Origin: Zingiber officinale
Taxonomy: Eukaryota; Streptophyta; Magnoliopsida; Zingiberales; Zingiberaceae
Length of the DNA: 64,000 nt
Assembly: GCF_018446385.1 (NCBI RefSeq)
Contig: NC_056005.1
Location: 96,393,171-96,457,170 of the forward strand
Direction of reading: 5' to 3'
The position numbers and the translations under genes were made by a program. This document shows, piece after piece, positions 47,995 to 60,200 of this stretch. How positions within the stretch are numbered: position 1 is the stretch's first letter; every line of letters begins with the position of its first letter. The notes beneath the pieces were generated by a model that made no database searches, was not told where the DNA came from, and was given only the letters and a program-made list of their open reading frames with translations.

Positions 47995-48799
47995 TGATCC
48001 GACAGTAAGGAGGGGGGCCCCCCCTTTAAGCAGAGTCAATGCCACATGGGAGGTTGAAAGGTAAAAGGTTAACCAGAGGCTTGGCCGAGCGGATAAAGAT
48101 TGGGGCGACCGGCTGAATGTGCCGAGCGGAAGCAAAGACACCCCGGCGGGGAGTCGGGGTTACGACGCTCATGTTGAACAGAATCGTATGGCCGAGCGGG
48201 TAGCCCGCTCGGCCGAAGACATAAAGTAGCAACATTGCGGACAGTCCACAGAGCACACGACCGGGAATCTCCCGAGTGGACCAGCATATACGACCGGTCG
48301 GACGTGAGGGAGCTGCCGACCGGCCGGACGTTCGGCATGGGGTAAAAAGAGAAAGGGACAAGGGAACACCTTCTGACAGCGGGTATGTTCGATGATCAGG
48401 CCATACGCAGGATCTTATGACAGAGGGTTCCGCTTTCCCATCAGAGATGTGCTCGGACTGTAGCAATATGGTGTCAGGTAAACTTTTTTGACAAGCTCAT
48501 ACTGAGGTATGGGCTGAGGACACGTATTCGCCTCGATATGCGTGCGTGAGCCAATTCACAGCTCTATATAAGGAGCCTCACACTTCACCGGAGGTACGCA
48601 TTCTCTGAGATTGAGAGCCACTTCTTTGTTGTCCACTTGCCTGACTTGAGCGTCGAAGGGTCGTCGCCGGGAACCCCTTCCCGGCCCGACTTCCTTGCAG
48701 GTTCACCGGAGGTCTGTACGACCGGTCAGAGATCCACGTCAGCAGTTCGGAGAGCGCCACCTGCCCAGCGTCCGTTGATTCAGCGTTCGGACAGGATCA
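47995..48799 (+). repeat. Gypsy 3' LTR
   Basis: It begins TGATCCGACAG and ends CGGACAGGATCA, with a hairpin at 48191-48213. Most differences from the 5' LTR look like transitions. Confidence 0.93.
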
Positions 48800-48804
48800 A
48801 ATAT

Positions 48805-49502
48805 TATTTAAAAAATTATCTTCATGATCTTTTAGATTGTCTTTTTCTTTTTCTGAATTATAATTATTTTCTCCCTTAATAATATTTGATGAATTTAATT
48901 TGTGATAATTAAAAAGTTCTTGATAGATTTCTTTTTTCCTAAAGTATTATCTTCTAGTAAAAATTCAATTAGTTTCTCATTTAAATTTTCAATTGTATTA
49001 TTTTATAATTTTTTATTTTGATTATTAATAATAAATCTATTTTTTTATATATCCAGAATCATATTTTTCACATACATATTTATATTAAAATAATAATAAA
49101 AAAGGAAATATAAGTCCCTACTATTTTATTAAAATAAAATTACTTAGAATTAAATTAACAATAAAACCTGATTTATCCCGTGTAATTTGAATTTGATAAT
49201 GTTTCAAACTTTAACTATTACCTGCACAAATATAATAAGAAAATATTAAATATTACATTTGATTTGAACCAATTAATTTAAGTAGTTTATAATAAACTGC
49301 ATTTAATAAGTATATAATAAATTAGATAAGTGCATTTAAAGAATATTAAAAATTTATAAATCATATTTTGTAAGTGCATAAATCAAGTTTATGATAGTAA
49401 TAATTTGCTTGCATCGAAATTTGAAAAATAAAAATGGAAAAAAAAATTCATATAACTGTTAATAATATATTTTTCTAGCAACAATATTTGAGTTTATTTC
49501 AT
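48805..49502 (-). other. AT-rich continuation of the interrupted hAT-type remnant
   Basis: The sequence after the AATAT duplication has the same AT-rich, stop-filled character as 36057-38374 and presumably was contiguous with it before the Gypsy insertion. I cannot recognise a specific motif here. The far end of the remnant might lie near 50740. Confidence 0.35.
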
Positions 49503-50260
49503 GGGAAAATTTGCATGTACTCCTCATTGGTTAACATAACTTTACATGCAGTCCCCATCCATGAAAAACTTATTTTTCACTCCCCAATCAAACATATTTA
49601 CCTAATTGCCCATGATATTTTTAGGTACAAAAAGTCTAAAAATCAGTATAAATCCTCTTAAATTCAGTATATTAAATTAGAATCTAGTATATTTTCTATC
49701 AAATTGAGTACGATTCTTTTTTCACCTCAAAATATACTCGATTTTAGTTTAATGTGCTGAATTTAATAGAAAATATACTCGATTTTTAATATAAAGTACT
49801 GACTTTAAGAAGAATTATACTCATTTTCGGACTTTTTGTACTCAATTTTTGACTTTTTGTACCTAAAAAATATGGGTTAATTTCGATAGAAAATATACTC
49901 GATCCTAGTATAGAATACTGGATTATAGTGTAAAGTGCTGAAATTAACAGGAATTATATATATTTTTAGACTTTTTATACCTAAAAAATAAGAAGGACAA
50001 TTTTGATAAAAAATATACTCGATTTTTAATATAAAGTACTGATTTTAAGAAGAATTATACTATTTTTCAGACTTTTTGTACTCAATTTTGGACTTTTTAT
50101 ACCAAAAAAATCTGAGGGGCAATTTAGGTATCAATATTTGCATGAGGGAGTTGAAACAAGTAATACTTTGCATGCAGGGAGTGGAAACAAAGTTTTTTGG
50201 ACATGGGGATTACATGTAAAGTTATGATTACCATTGTGGATTTTTCTCTAATTTATCATT
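49503..50260. mobile_element. MITE-like element with terminal inverted repeats
   Basis: The left end has CATAACTTTACATGCAGTCCCCAT (near 49538), and the right end read in reverse has CATAACTTTACATGTAATCCCCAT (near 50230). Inside, motifs such as AATATACTCGATTTT, TTGGACTTTTTGTAC and AAAGTACTGA recur many times in both orientations. There is no coding capacity. The exact ends and a target duplication were not fixed. The same inner motifs occur at 25240-25900. Confidence 0.65.
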
Positions 50261-50441
50261 ATTTTTTCATCCATAATTTATTATTTATATATATCAATAA
50301 AGAATATTTTGAAAAAGAAGAAAAAAATCGAAAAAAAATATTACTGAGCAATCAAGGAAGGCGTAGGACGTCTTTTGAAACTGAGAAAATCATTGACGAG
50401 CTAACGAAGGATAAAAAAACACAGAGGATGAGACTTAAGTG

Positions 50442-50521
50442 AATAAGTGAGAATATGTATAATTAATATATAATCAATTGAAATAAGTGAGAATATGTAT
50501 AATTAATATATAATCAATTGA
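50442..50521. repeat. 40-bp perfect tandem duplication
   Basis: AATAAGTGAGAATATG begins at 50442 and again at 50482, and the whole 40-bp unit is repeated without change. Confidence 0.9.
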
Positions 50522-51760
50522 AATTGCTGTTGTCGTTGAAATCATGGAATGGATTGTTGTTGTGCATGGCAATCGAGGAGTCAGGTGTAAAATGAAGCGT
50601 CGTTTAGATCATGAATTAAGTTTTAATTAGTAACTCTATTTAAATTTTTTTTAACACTAATGAGCCCCAATTTTATTGGAGCTCTAAGCATATATTTTAA
50701 TGACCTATGCCTTAAATTTAGCCTGCATTCTTTCTCGACTATCAGCTGAATTATTGGCAATGATTCATTACTAGTTTTTAGGGTTTTATTGGTGGCAAAC
50801 TTTCCTAAATATAAAATTTATTTTAAATTTTATATAAAAAAATATTTACATTACTTATACTATCTATTTTCAAAATTTAGAAAATAAAATATATTTATAA
50901 ATATTAAAATATTATTTAATTTAAGAGAGAGAGAAAAGAAAGAGAAGTGGAAAATAAAGGAAATATATGAAAAAAAAGATAATAAAAATTTTATAATAGT
51001 TAATATAGTATACAGTAAAAAATGATTATTTAAATTTAATAAAATTGATAATTTATTCTATATTTTACAGATATTATAAAAAAATTTATATGAATAATTA
51101 TTTTGATAAACCAAATCCATTATCTCAATGATTTATCCATCAACCTCACAATCATTTTTAAGGAGACACATGACTCCCAGTTACCTTTTCTGTCCAGTAT
51201 TAATCGTAATTTATTTCCTCTAAAATTTTGTGGGGCCAGGACCAAGGAACCATGACGATTCCACCTTTTCTTACCAATTTTTAAGGAGACACAAATTGAA
51301 AAATTATAATCAATCATTATGGTCCATCGCATTATATCATTCACGGTTGTAAAAAGACGACTATATTTAACTCCTACTAATCCATACGTATCATATCATT
51401 CACACACCTAACTCAACTCATTTCTATCATTGTCATTATCATTATCAATATAGGAACAAGACAATGTCTTCTTACTCTTAACCATGTTTTGTCTTTTCCT
51501 CTCCATCCATAAAATAACAAGCTAGGTAATTAATGCCATGCCATAGATATGTCCAGAGACTGATTAATGTCATATAGAAAAAGATAATATATATCAATGC
51601 CTGTCTGGTTTGGTTCCGTTAGAATTCTGTTATCTTATGGAAAGTTTATATATATATATATATACGACATGACTGGACACAAGAATTAACTCGTTGCTTC
51701 TTTGATCTAACATAGTGGGCATGTGCATAAGAAATGCCAAGCAACGGATGGATTTATGGC
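50522..51760. other. AT-rich intergenic DNA, no gene
   Basis: There is a dinucleotide AT run near 51647-51663 and long A/T stretches. No protein similarity was noticed. The 5' end of the next LTR lies somewhere near its right edge. Confidence 0.4.
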
Positions 51761-52340
51761 AGTGCACAAGCGCTGTCTAAGCACAAGTCGAGCGGGAGGT
51801 CGACTTGACGATGACGAATAGATGCGAAGAGCGGGCGCGCGGAATCGAAGCATTTGGCCAAGCGTGGCTTGCAGAATTCATGAGCCATGGAATGATACAG
51901 CAAAGGGGTCCATTCGGCCCAAGCCCATGAAGCAAAACCATGGGCCAAGCATAGGGGTACATGCTGGCCTTTGACATGGCGCCACAGCAGCATATGATGT
52001 GGCTAGCAGTTTAGGACATGTGGCATGGTAGTTGAGGAAACTACCATGCAACCGCTTGTAACCACCAAGTCAACCCTGTCTATGAATTATAAATAGGCAT
52101 GTGTGTGGCAAAGGCAAGAGACAAGAGAGATTGTATTGAGCATTCTGCCAAGAGAGTCACTTGTAATCCTTTGAGTATTAATACAAAAAGGTTGAGAGTT
52201 TTCCTGTACGTTGGCTTGTCTTGTTGGTGCTTGTCTTATGCATTCTCTAGCACAGTGGTGGTGCAATTCGGAGGCTGAATCAAGTGGGGTGCTTGGTTGC
52301 CATGCAGGAAATTTCTAAGGCAGAATTTACCCCTGTGACA
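51761..52340 (+). repeat. 5' LTR of a second Gypsy element (start approximate)
   Basis: The end at 52340 (CCCTGTGACA) is set by the primer site two bases further on. A TATA-like TTATAAATAGGC (near 52087) and an AATAAA-like TTAATACAAA (near 52179) support promoter and R/U5 parts. The 5' boundary is a guess, because the other LTR is outside the window. Confidence 0.6.
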
Positions 52341-52342
52341 AC

Positions 52343-52354
52343 TGGTATCAGAGC
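52343..52354 (+). other. Gypsy primer-binding site (initiator tRNA-Met)
   Basis: TGGTATCAGAGC follows the LTR end after AC. This type of primer site is usual for chromovirus-type Gypsy and Copia elements. Confidence 0.85.
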
Positions 52355-52362
52355 GCAGAATC

Positions 52363-54138
52363 ATGGCTGGTGGCAACCACGAAATTAGAGAAAAACTTTC
52401 TTCTGTGGAAGCCTTGCTTGGTGCGGTATCGGATGGAGAGGATGTTTGCAATCTGGTTGCAAGGATCCTCAACTTGGAGGCAAATTTGGAGCAAATCCAA
52501 TAATCTCTACTAGAGGAGATGACGCAAATACGGAAGAATAATGAGGATCTACGCTATGAAATTATTATTCTGTGAAGAGTAATGGCTTATAGTGTAGAAA
52601 CGGAGCATCAACGTCCATTGATAAGAGTTTCTGAACTGAAGTCTTTTAGAGGCACGCGGAGTGCCAAGGAACTCGAAAATTTTCTGTGGGACATGGAGCA
52701 GTACTTTATTGCTGCCAAAGTACCTAAAATCGAGAAGGAAATAATTGCTAGCATGTACCTTATTGGTGATGCAAAACTTTGGTGGCAGACTCGCATGGTA
52801 GATGATGCAAATGCGGGTCGGCAAAAGATTAATACATGGGATCAGTTGAAGAAGGAAATGAAGGACCAATTCCTTCCAGGCAATACTTCCTGGATTGCAC
52901 ATGATGGCTTGAAACGTCTCAAACAGAGCAGTTCTATGCGAGACTATGTCAAAGAATTTAGTTCTTTGATGTTGGACATTCAGAATATGTCCGAGGAGGA
53001 CAAGTTGTATAACTTCTTGTATGGTTTGCAGCCTTGGGCGCAGATTGAACTTCGTAGGTAGAACGTGAAGGATTTACCTAGTGCAATTGTTGTCGCTGAT
53101 GCCTTGGTGGACCTTCGCATGAGCAAAGAAAATCTGAACACTTCTTCATCTTCAAAGTCCAATTTTATCCGCAAGGATAAGAAAGGATATTGGAAGAAGG
53201 AAGTCAAGAAGGATGCCAAAAAGAAGGATTCGGGGAACAACCATGGCAAAGGAAAAGCGGAACATTCGGCTGCCCGAGGGAAAGACAACTTGAAGAATCA
53301 GTGCTGTTTCTTATGCAATGACCCTCATTTTGTCAAGGATTGTCCGAAACGCAAGAAGCTAAATGCCCTCCTATTGGGTGATAAAGGGGAAGATTATGAA
53401 CAGGAAGTTGTTACACTTGTCAACCCTTTACAATTGCTCAATACAATTGTTGATTATGAGTCCATTGAATTACTAACAAATATGTCAAAAGACATGGTGT
53501 GGACTCATTCTCTACTCCTGCACATTTTTTGTGATGATGAACGAGAAAAGTGCAAATGCTATGGTAGATACAGGGGTTACTCATACCTTTGTATCTGCCA
53601 AACTGGTGCAAGACTACGGGCTGTCAATAAGCAAACGCCCAAGATACATCAAGTCGGTGAATGCCAATGCGCAAGCAGTTGTGGATATGATTTACAATGT
53701 ACTTTTGACTGTTGGAACTTGGGTGGGAAAAGCAAATATGATGGTAATTCCTCTTGAAGATTTCCAAATAATACCGGGTATGGATTTCTTACAAAAGATG
53801 AAGACGGTGCTTATGCCTCATCTAGATGGAGTGATGGTAATGCAAGAGTCCAATCCGTGCTTCATACCTATTGTGCATCCTTATGGAAAGGGCCAGAAAA
53901 GGGGAAGACCAACATCATATATGCAATATCATTGGAGAAAGGCTTGAGGCGGGGCGAATTAATTAACTTATTTGGCTACCTTGATCGACGCAAAACCAGA
54001 CTAGAATGTTGAATTACCAATTGGTGTTCAAGACATTCTGTCAAAATTTGAAGATGTGATGCCTTCGGGGTTACCGAAATGCTTACCACCAAGGAGGAAT
54101 ATCGACCATAAAATCGAATTAATCCCTGGTGTTGTCCC
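52363..54138 (+). pseudogene. Gypsy gag-protease and start of pol, cut by a Copia insertion
   Basis: An ATG at 52363 opens the gag frame. Stops at 52501 (TAA), 52573 (TGA) and 53059 (TAG) all stay in frame with the long gag piece from 52582. Gag has FLWDMEQYF, AKLWWQTR and QFLPGNTSW. A CCHC knuckle CCFLCNDPHFVKDC lies at about 53302-53343. A frameshift at the T6 run near 53525 leads to the protease with AMVDTGVTHTFVS and IIPGMDFL (53531-53947). Further small shifts follow, then the beginning of reverse transcriptase, DHKIELIPG (near 54107), where the Copia LTR starts. Gag with this knuckle and a DTG-THTF protease suggests a chromovirus (Tekay-like) lineage. The rest of pol should lie beyond the window. 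Confidence 0.85.
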
Positions 54139-56815
54139 TGTTAGAGTGTATACTAAAAGCCTAGCTTTTGGTATAAACATTTATCTAAAAATAAGAATCA
54201 CATTGGTCAAATGTCTACATTTATGATAAATGTAGTTGTTCAATTAATTTATATTGTAGATAACATGGTGTGTGGTGTCACACACAGAGGATCATGTTAT
54301 CAATACCTTATAAATTATAAACAGTTGCTCACGACCATAATGGAAAGGAACAAACCATTGGAAGGTCGTAGTGTAATTAGGTATTAGTTTATCTTAACTA
54401 TATAATTACACTAGTACACTTAGAGTGTATTGAGTAGGACCATTTGAGGTCGTTTCTTTTATACTGACTTTATAAAGAAACATAGACCTCGGTTATTATG
54501 GAAGTGTGTGCTCTTAATCCTAATATAATAACAAGCACATATATTTGATATTTATTTCTTTAATTTATCAATGGGTGAGATTTAGTTCGATAAATCAATA
54601 AGCCCGATAAGTTGGGAAATGGTATCACTTATAGTGTGTGTTGTTGATTATAGAAGGAAACTGTGTCCTAGAGATACTAGGTTGATAATGTCCTCAAGAG
54701 GAGCTCATAAGGATTGTCATGTTAAACCCTGCAGGTGGACTTAGTCCGACATGATAATAAGGTTGAGTGGTACTACTCTTGGACTAAGATATTAATTAAA
54801 TGAGTTGTCAGTAACTCACTTAATTAGTGGACATTCGATATCTTAAACACAGGGAGACTAACACACTCATAATAAGAAGGAGCCCAAAAATGTAATTTGG
54901 GATTGGTGCGGTAGTTCAATAATAGTTCTTTAGTGGAATGAATTATTATTGATGAAATTAAGTTGTGTGTTCGGGGCGAACACGGGATGCTTAATTTCAT
55001 CGGGAGACCAAAACCAAGTCCTCCTCTCGGTCCCTATCGTAGCCTCTAGTATATAGAGATTTATACCCACCGCATACCCACCTTCTTACCCATCCAATGG
55101 GACCGGCCAAGCTAGCTTGGAACCCAAGCTAGGGCCGGCCAAGTCCAAGTGGATGAGCCATGTAGGTGGCCGGCCAAAGCTTGGGTCCCAAGCTTAGGTG
55201 GCCGGCCACTAGAATATTAAAAAGGATTTTTATTAAAATTATTTCTTATGTGGATATCATGATTTTAAAGAGAGTTTAAAAATTAAAAATTTCCTTTTAT
55301 AACTTTCTACAAAAGATTAAGAGAAGAGATTAATCTCTTTCCTTATTTGTAGATTAAAAGGATGGTTTTAATTTTGGTAAAACTTTCCTTATTTGTAAAT
55401 CATCTACATGTTTAAAAGAGAGTTTAAAATTTGAAATCTTTCCTTATTTGTTGATTAAAGGAGGATTTTAAATTTTAAGAAAACTTTCAATTTTAATCAT
55501 GTTCATGATTTAAAAGAGAGTTTAAAATTAAATATTCTCTTTTATAAGTTTCTACAAAAGATTAAGAAAAGATTTGATATCTTTCCTTATTTGTAGATTA
55601 AAAGAGATTTTAATTTTTAGAGATAACTTTCTTTTTATCCACATGTTTAAAAGAAATATTTTAATTTATAAAATTTCCTTTTTATTAACCACCATGAAGG
55701 GAAAAATTATTTGAGAAATTTTTATAAATTTTCGAAAGCAAATTAGGAAGTTTTAATTCTTGTGTGAATTAAAATTTCCTTGATTTGTGGAATGGTGTGG
55801 CCGGCCATTGTATTTGTAAAAAGGAAATTATTTTTAATTAAATAAAATTTTCTTTTTCATGGCAAAATAATTAAGGAAGTTTTTAATTAAATTTCCTTAT
55901 TTGCCAAGACCAAGGATTATAAAAGAGGGGGTAGAGAAGGCTTCATAGTGAACAACTCTATTCTATTCTTCCTCTCTTTTCCTCCTTGGTGGCCGGCCCT
56001 AGCTTCTTTCTTTTCTCTTCTTCTTATGGCCGGCGGCAATCCCTCTTGGAGCTCTTGATGGTGGCCGGTTCTAGCTAGGAGAAGAAAGAGAGAAAGGAGG
56101 TTTTATTTCTTGCATCCCTTGGAGCTTGGTGGTGGTGGCCGGACCTCTACTTCTCATGGAGAATTTTGGTGGCCGAAACCTAGAAGGAAGAAGAAGGTGC
56201 TTGGTGGTTCTCATCTCGGAAGATCGTTGCCCACACAACGTCCGAGGTTAGAAGAGGAATACGGTAGAAGATCAAGAGGTCTTTCTAAAAGGTATAACTA
56301 GTATTTTTCCTTTCCGCATCATACTAGTTATTTTTGGAAATAATACCAAATACAAGAGGCTTACGATTCTAGAGTTTCGAATTTGTTTTCGATATAGTGT
56401 TCTTTTGTTTTTTTTCCCTTGTGATTTGATTGTTCTTTTCGGTTAACCTAAAGTTATTTTAGGAAATTAAATATTAGCTTTCCATAAAAGGTTTTGTCTA
56501 GTCGGTGGTGGTTGCTCCCATATCCAAGAAGGCCATGTGCCTCGCCACGTCAGTACTGGGAACCAATTATGGAAATTAATATTTAATGGAATTAATAACT
56601 TAAGGTGATTTGGGTCGAACGTGTTAAGTTCCGCAGGAGACCCAAGTCAAAACCTAAAAGAACGAATAGATTAAGTTTTGGATCAAACGTGTTAAGTTCC
56701 GCAGGCAATCCAAAATTTAATTTAAAAGAACACATGGTAGCTAGGAAAAGGTTCAGACCTTTGTACAAAATTTTTGTACAGTGGAACCTCTAGGTCTTCC
56801 GAGTAGCAACCAACA
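54139..56815 (+). repeat. Copia 5' LTR (copy A)
   Basis: It starts TGTTAGAGTGTATACT and ends CAACCAACA. It contains many AT-rich blocks like CCTTATTTGTAGATTA, a TATAAAAGAGGGGG promoter near 55919 and the paired GTTAAGTTCCGCAGG segments near 56623 and 56690. It is 2677 bp long. Confidence 0.9.
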
Positions 56816-56817
56816 AT

Positions 56818-56829
56818 TGGTATCAGAGC
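56818..56829 (+). other. Copia primer-binding site
   Basis: TGGTATCAGAGC lies two bases after the LTR end. An inverted copy is at 58128-58139. Confidence 0.88.
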
Positions 56830-57263
56830 TAGGGTTTTGCCTCTGTGTATTTGGTATTAGTTTAATTATGCACATGTCATACATAATTTAGGCAGGTTAA
56901 TAGTAGGATGTGCTAACTTTGTGGATGCAGGATCCAACTATTATGACTTATAGTTATTATGTATGTGATTGGACCCTTGGACATGTCAAGGGCATTTTAT
57001 TGTGTGTGCATGATTGTATTATAAAATACAGCAGGAGCTGTATTTAGTTTTATTAGGATTTTATTTTTGATCTAGTTACATGTACATTCCTTTTATGGAA
57101 TATAGGATCGATGGATGTAAATTTTATTTTATGTTCGATCTAGTTTACATGTACATTCCTTCGAGGAATATAGGATCAAAATATAAAATTCTATTTATGT
57201 CGTGGATCGAATCTTGCAAAGCGTGGAACCTTCTAAGGACCAGAGGCGCAGCAGAACTAGGAG
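56830..57263 (+). other. Copia leader, plus-strand arm
   Basis: Non-coding leader with tandemly similar phrases (ACATGTACATTCCTT near 57077 and 57149). Similarity to the inverted copy (57700-58127) stops after CTAGGAG at 57263. The short open frame at 57080-57271 is copied in the other arm but shows no known domain. Confidence 0.75.
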
Positions 57264-60200
57264 ATCACTAAGTCCATTAATAAGATTATGCCCCTTCCGT
57301 TGGGGAAGATCACACGCTCTTAATTAACTTCCTATAGTCATCCAAAAATGGAAGTCTGTTCTAGTGATCCACAAACAAGCTCATCCGTTATGGAGGAAGG
57401 CACTCAGAGCCAACGCGCAAGCTTGTTTGCATCACTTACAAACCAGTAATGGAGACCATGGGATTTACTTAAAAATCCCTCTTCCACTTAGTTATTTATA
57501 AATGAGGAATTTTAACTATGCTAGCCTACTAAATATGTAAACTAACATGCACACACAGCACAATATAAAAGCAATAAATAGAAAATCTAATTTTTCAACT
57601 ATTATGGCTTTTATCTCTTGTTGTCCTCCATATGTTGTCATCCCAAGCTGCTGCCATATTTGGCCACTGCCACCGGGTCTAGCTGTCGCATCCATCTTGC
57701 TCCTAGTTCCGCTGCGCCTCTGGTCCTTAGAAGGTTCCACGCTTTGCAAGATTCGATCCACGACATAAATAGAATTTTACATTTTGATCCTATATTCCTC
57801 GAAGGAATGTACATGTAAACTAGATCGAACATAAAATAAAATTTACATCCATCGATCCTATATTCCATAAAAGGAATGTACATGTAACTAGATCAAAAAT
57901 AAAATCCTAATAAAACTAAATACAGCTGTATTTTATAATACAATCATGCACACACAATAAAATGCCCTTGACATGTCCAAGGGTCCAATCACACACATAA
58001 TAACTATAAGCCATAATAGTTGGATCCTGCATCCACAAAGTTAGCACATCCTACTATTAACCTGCCTAAATTATGTATGACATGTGCATAATTAAACTAA
58101 TACCAAATACACAGAGGCAAAACCCTAGCTCTGATACCAATTGTTGGTTGCTACTCGGAAAACCTAGAGGTTCCACTGTACAAAAATTTTGTACAAAGGT
58201 CTGAACCTTTTCCTAGCTACCATGTGTTCTTTTAAATTAAATTTTGGATCGCCTGCGGAACTTAACACGTTTGATCCAAAACATAATCTATTCGTTCTTT
58301 TAGGTTTTGACTTGGGTCTCCTGCGGAACTTAACACGTTCGACCCAAATCACCTTAAGTTATTAATTCCATTAAATATTAATTTCCATAATTGGTTCCCA
58401 GTACTGACGTGGCGAGGCACATGGCCTTCTTGGATATGGGAGCAACCACCACCGACTAGACAAAACCTTTTATAGAAAGCTAATATTTAATTTCCTAAAA
58501 TAACTTTAGGTTAACCGAAAAGAATAATCAAATCACAAGGAAAAAAACAAAAGAACACTATATCGAAAACAAATTGAAACTCTAGAATCGTATGCCTCTT
58601 GTATTTGGTATTATTTCCAAAAATAACTAGTATGATGCGGAAAAAAAAATTACTAGTTATACCTTTTAGAAAGACCTCTTGATCTTCTACCGTATTCCTC
58701 TTCTAACCTCGGACGTTGGGTGGCAACGATCTTCCGAGATGAGAACCACCAAGCACCTTCTTCTTCCTTACAAGTTTCGTCCATCAAAACTTCTCCTAGG
58801 ATGAAGAGGTTCGGTCACCACCACCATGCTCCAAGGGATGCTAGAAAAGAGGCTTCTCCTTCTTCGCCTTCTTAGATCCGGCCACCAAAGCTATCTCCAC
58901 CATGAGAAGGTTTCGACCACACAAAGGAGAGGAGAGGAAAGAAAGGGCCGGCCACACCCAAGGAGAAAAGAGAGGAAAAATAGAATAGAGTCATTAGCAT
59001 TGAAGCCTCCTCTACCCCCTCTTTTATAATCCTTGATCTTGGCAAATAAGGAAAATTTAATAAAAACTTCCTTAATTCTTTTTCCATTGAAAAGGAAAAT
59101 TTATTTAATTAAAATAATTTTCTCTTTTCAAATTTATATGGCCGGCCACCTCTTTCCCCAAAACAAGGAGAGTTTTAATTAAAACAAAAATTAAAACTTC
59201 CTAATTTGTTTCTAGAAATTTATAAAAATTTCTCCAATAATTTTAATCCCTTCATGATTGGTTAAAAAAAGAAATTTTATAAATTAAAATCTTTCTTTTA
59301 AACATGTGGATAATTTCTAAAAAGGAAAATTATCTCTAAAAATTAAAATATCCTTTCAATCTACAAATAAGGAAAGATATTAAATCTTTTCTTAATCTTT
59401 TGTAGAAACTAATAAAAGAGAATTTTTAATTTTTAAACTTTCTTTTAAATCATGAATATAATTAAAAGGAAAGTTTTTACCAAAATTAAAATCAACCTTT
59501 TAATCTACAAATAAGGAAAGAGATTTTAACTCTTCTCTTAATTTTTTGTAGAATCTTATAAAAGGAAGGATTTAAATTTTTAAACTCTCTTTTAAATTAT
59601 ATTATCCACATAAGAAAAATTTTAAAATTAAAATTCCTTTTTATTTTAATAGGGCCGGCCACATGAATTCACCCATGAACATACCCATGGCCGGCCCTAG
59701 CTTGGTCTCCAAGCTAGCTTGGTCGGCCCCTATAGGATGGGTAAGAAGGTGGGTATAGGTGGGTATAATACTCTATAATTAAGAGGCTACGATAGGGACC
59801 GAGAGGAGGAATTAGTTTTGGTCTCCCGATAAAATTAAGCATCCCGTGCTCGCCCCGAACACACAACTTAATTTTATCAATAATAATTCATTCCACTAGA
59901 GAACTATTATTGAACTACCGCACCAATCCCAAATTACATTTTGGGCTCCTTCTTATCATGAGTGTGTTAGTCTCCCTGTGTTTAAGATAACAAATGTCCA
60001 CTAATTAAGTGAGTTACTGACAACTCATTTAATTAATATCTTAGTCCAAGAGTAGTACCACTCAACCTTATTATCATGTCGGACTAAGTCCACCTGCAGG
60101 GTTTAACATGACAATCCTTATGAGCTCCTCTTGAGGACATTATCAACCTAGTATCTCTAGGACACAGTTTCCTTCTATAATCAACAACACACACTATAAG

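Larger units (their letters stand above)
38375..48799 (+). mobile_element. Complete Tat-lineage Ty3/Gypsy retrotransposon
   Basis: The element has two 805-bp LTRs (38375-39179 and 47995-48799) and a perfect 5-bp duplication AATAT (38370-38374 and 48800-48804). It has a TGGCGCCGTCTGTGGGAA primer site (39183-39200) and a purine tract GAAGGGGAGG (47981-47990). Gag-pol is one frame, 39225-44390, in the order gag, protease, reverse transcriptase, RNase H, second RNase H and integrase. The second RNase H and the long 3' region with tandem repeats and an antisense gene point to the Tat group. Six nonsense codons make it non-autonomous. By eye the two LTRs differ at roughly 40-50 sites, so the insertion is not recent. 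Confidence 0.95.

Noticed and set aside
56605-58352. Identical-looking 62- and 63-codon frames on both strands
   Set aside because: They are the two arms of the Copia palindrome (LTR end and leader), which is non-coding in this family.
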